From NCBI GenBank assembly GCA_021730635.1, contig JAJNNC010000004.1, positions 434,001 through 498,000 of the forward strand: a stretch of DNA of 64,000 nucleotides. The letters are read 5' to 3'. The position numbers and the translations under genes were made by a program. The notes beneath the pieces were generated by a model that searched no databases, was not told where the DNA came from, and saw only the letters and a list, made by a program, of their open reading frames with translations. This document shows, in pieces, positions 63,961 to 64,000 of the stretch; within the stretch, counting starts at the first letter, position 1, and each line of letters begins with the position of its first letter. The stretch is from Catalimonadaceae bacterium JC749. GTDB lineage: Bacteria > Bacteroidota > Bacteroidia > Cytophagales > Cyclobacteriaceae.

Positions 63961-64000
63961 ATGCAAAATCTAAAAAATAAAACAGCACTCATCACGGGTG
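63961..64000 (+). CDS. short-chain dehydrogenase/reductase, 3' end cut
   Basis: Only 13 codons are in the window: MQNLKNKTALITG, the standard SDR N-terminus with the first strand and the start of the TGxxxGxG nucleotide loop. The ATG at 63961 is the clear start. It continues past the window edge. Confidence 0.7.
   Translation, partial: MQNLKNKTALITG

Noticed and set aside
1-64000. tRNA, rRNA, CRISPR, insertion sequence, phage or plasmid functions
   Set aside because: No cloverleaf, repeat-spacer array, transposase, integrase or replication gene could be recognised.

Overview
The window reads as chromosomal DNA of a free-living Bacteroidota, most likely of the order Cytophagales. The reasons are the protein families (DUF3108, DUF1080, PmoA/DUF6807, lipocalin-like SCSKDD lipoproteins, GH57/DUF3536), the Bacteroidota-type promoter boxes (TAnnTTTG) and the rarity of Shine-Dalgarno sequences. 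I see no rRNA, tRNA, insertion sequence, phage gene or CRISPR array. The first gene (metallo-hydrolase) and the last (short-chain dehydrogenase) are cut by the window edges.

Layout. 1-8.5 kb: metallo-hydrolase and AraC regulator; a minus-strand glycosyltransferase/DtxR pair divergent from dapD; a DUF3108 protein, a TPR lipoprotein, 3-hydroxyacyl-CoA dehydrogenase and an outer-membrane protein. 8.6-12.3 kb: gyrA and a secreted TPR protein. 12.3-12.9 kb: a gene-free stretch with an orphan terminator and a possible small RNA. 12.9-22.6 kb: a divergent acyltransferase-like membrane protein with altered catalytic motifs, a Gfo/Idh/MocA oxidoreductase, a three-gene exported sugar-enzyme cluster (Tat-exported enolase-superfamily protein, DUF1080, PmoA), a PAS histidine kinase with a single-domain response regulator, and a 2-hydroxyacid dehydrogenase.

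22.8-31.5 kb (minus strand) holds treZ, a GH57 glucan enzyme, treY and malQ. 44.6-52.1 kb (plus strand) holds glgE, a treS-maltokinase fusion and glgB. Together these blocks can interconvert trehalose, maltose 1-phosphate and branched alpha-glucan by two routes (TreYZ and TreS/Mak/GlgE/GlgB). Between them lies a signalling island at 32-39.7 kb: an alpha/beta hydrolase translationally coupled to a 1442-residue ATPase/TPR/GAF/histidine kinase, a LuxR-type response regulator, and two paralogous lipoproteins whose duplicated leaders keep an identical inverted repeat (TACCGT-N4-ACGGTA). It is followed by a SpoIIAA-like protein, an NTF2-like protein, a lipoprotein, a di-haem cytochrome c, an AraC regulator and a membrane protein.

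52.6-57.8 kb looks like a nucleoside or ureide catabolic cluster: Tat-exported sugar isomerase/epimerase-like protein, nucleoside hydrolase, ureide-permease-like transporter and a PfkB kinase-HAD phosphatase fusion, with a LacI-family-like operator upstream of the hydrolase. 57.9-64 kb: an OmpR-type two-component pair, a coiled-coil membrane protein, cutC, an endonuclease/exonuclease/phosphatase-family protein, a Kelch lipoprotein and the start of an SDR gene. All assignments come from reading the sequence and from family knowledge; no database search was run.
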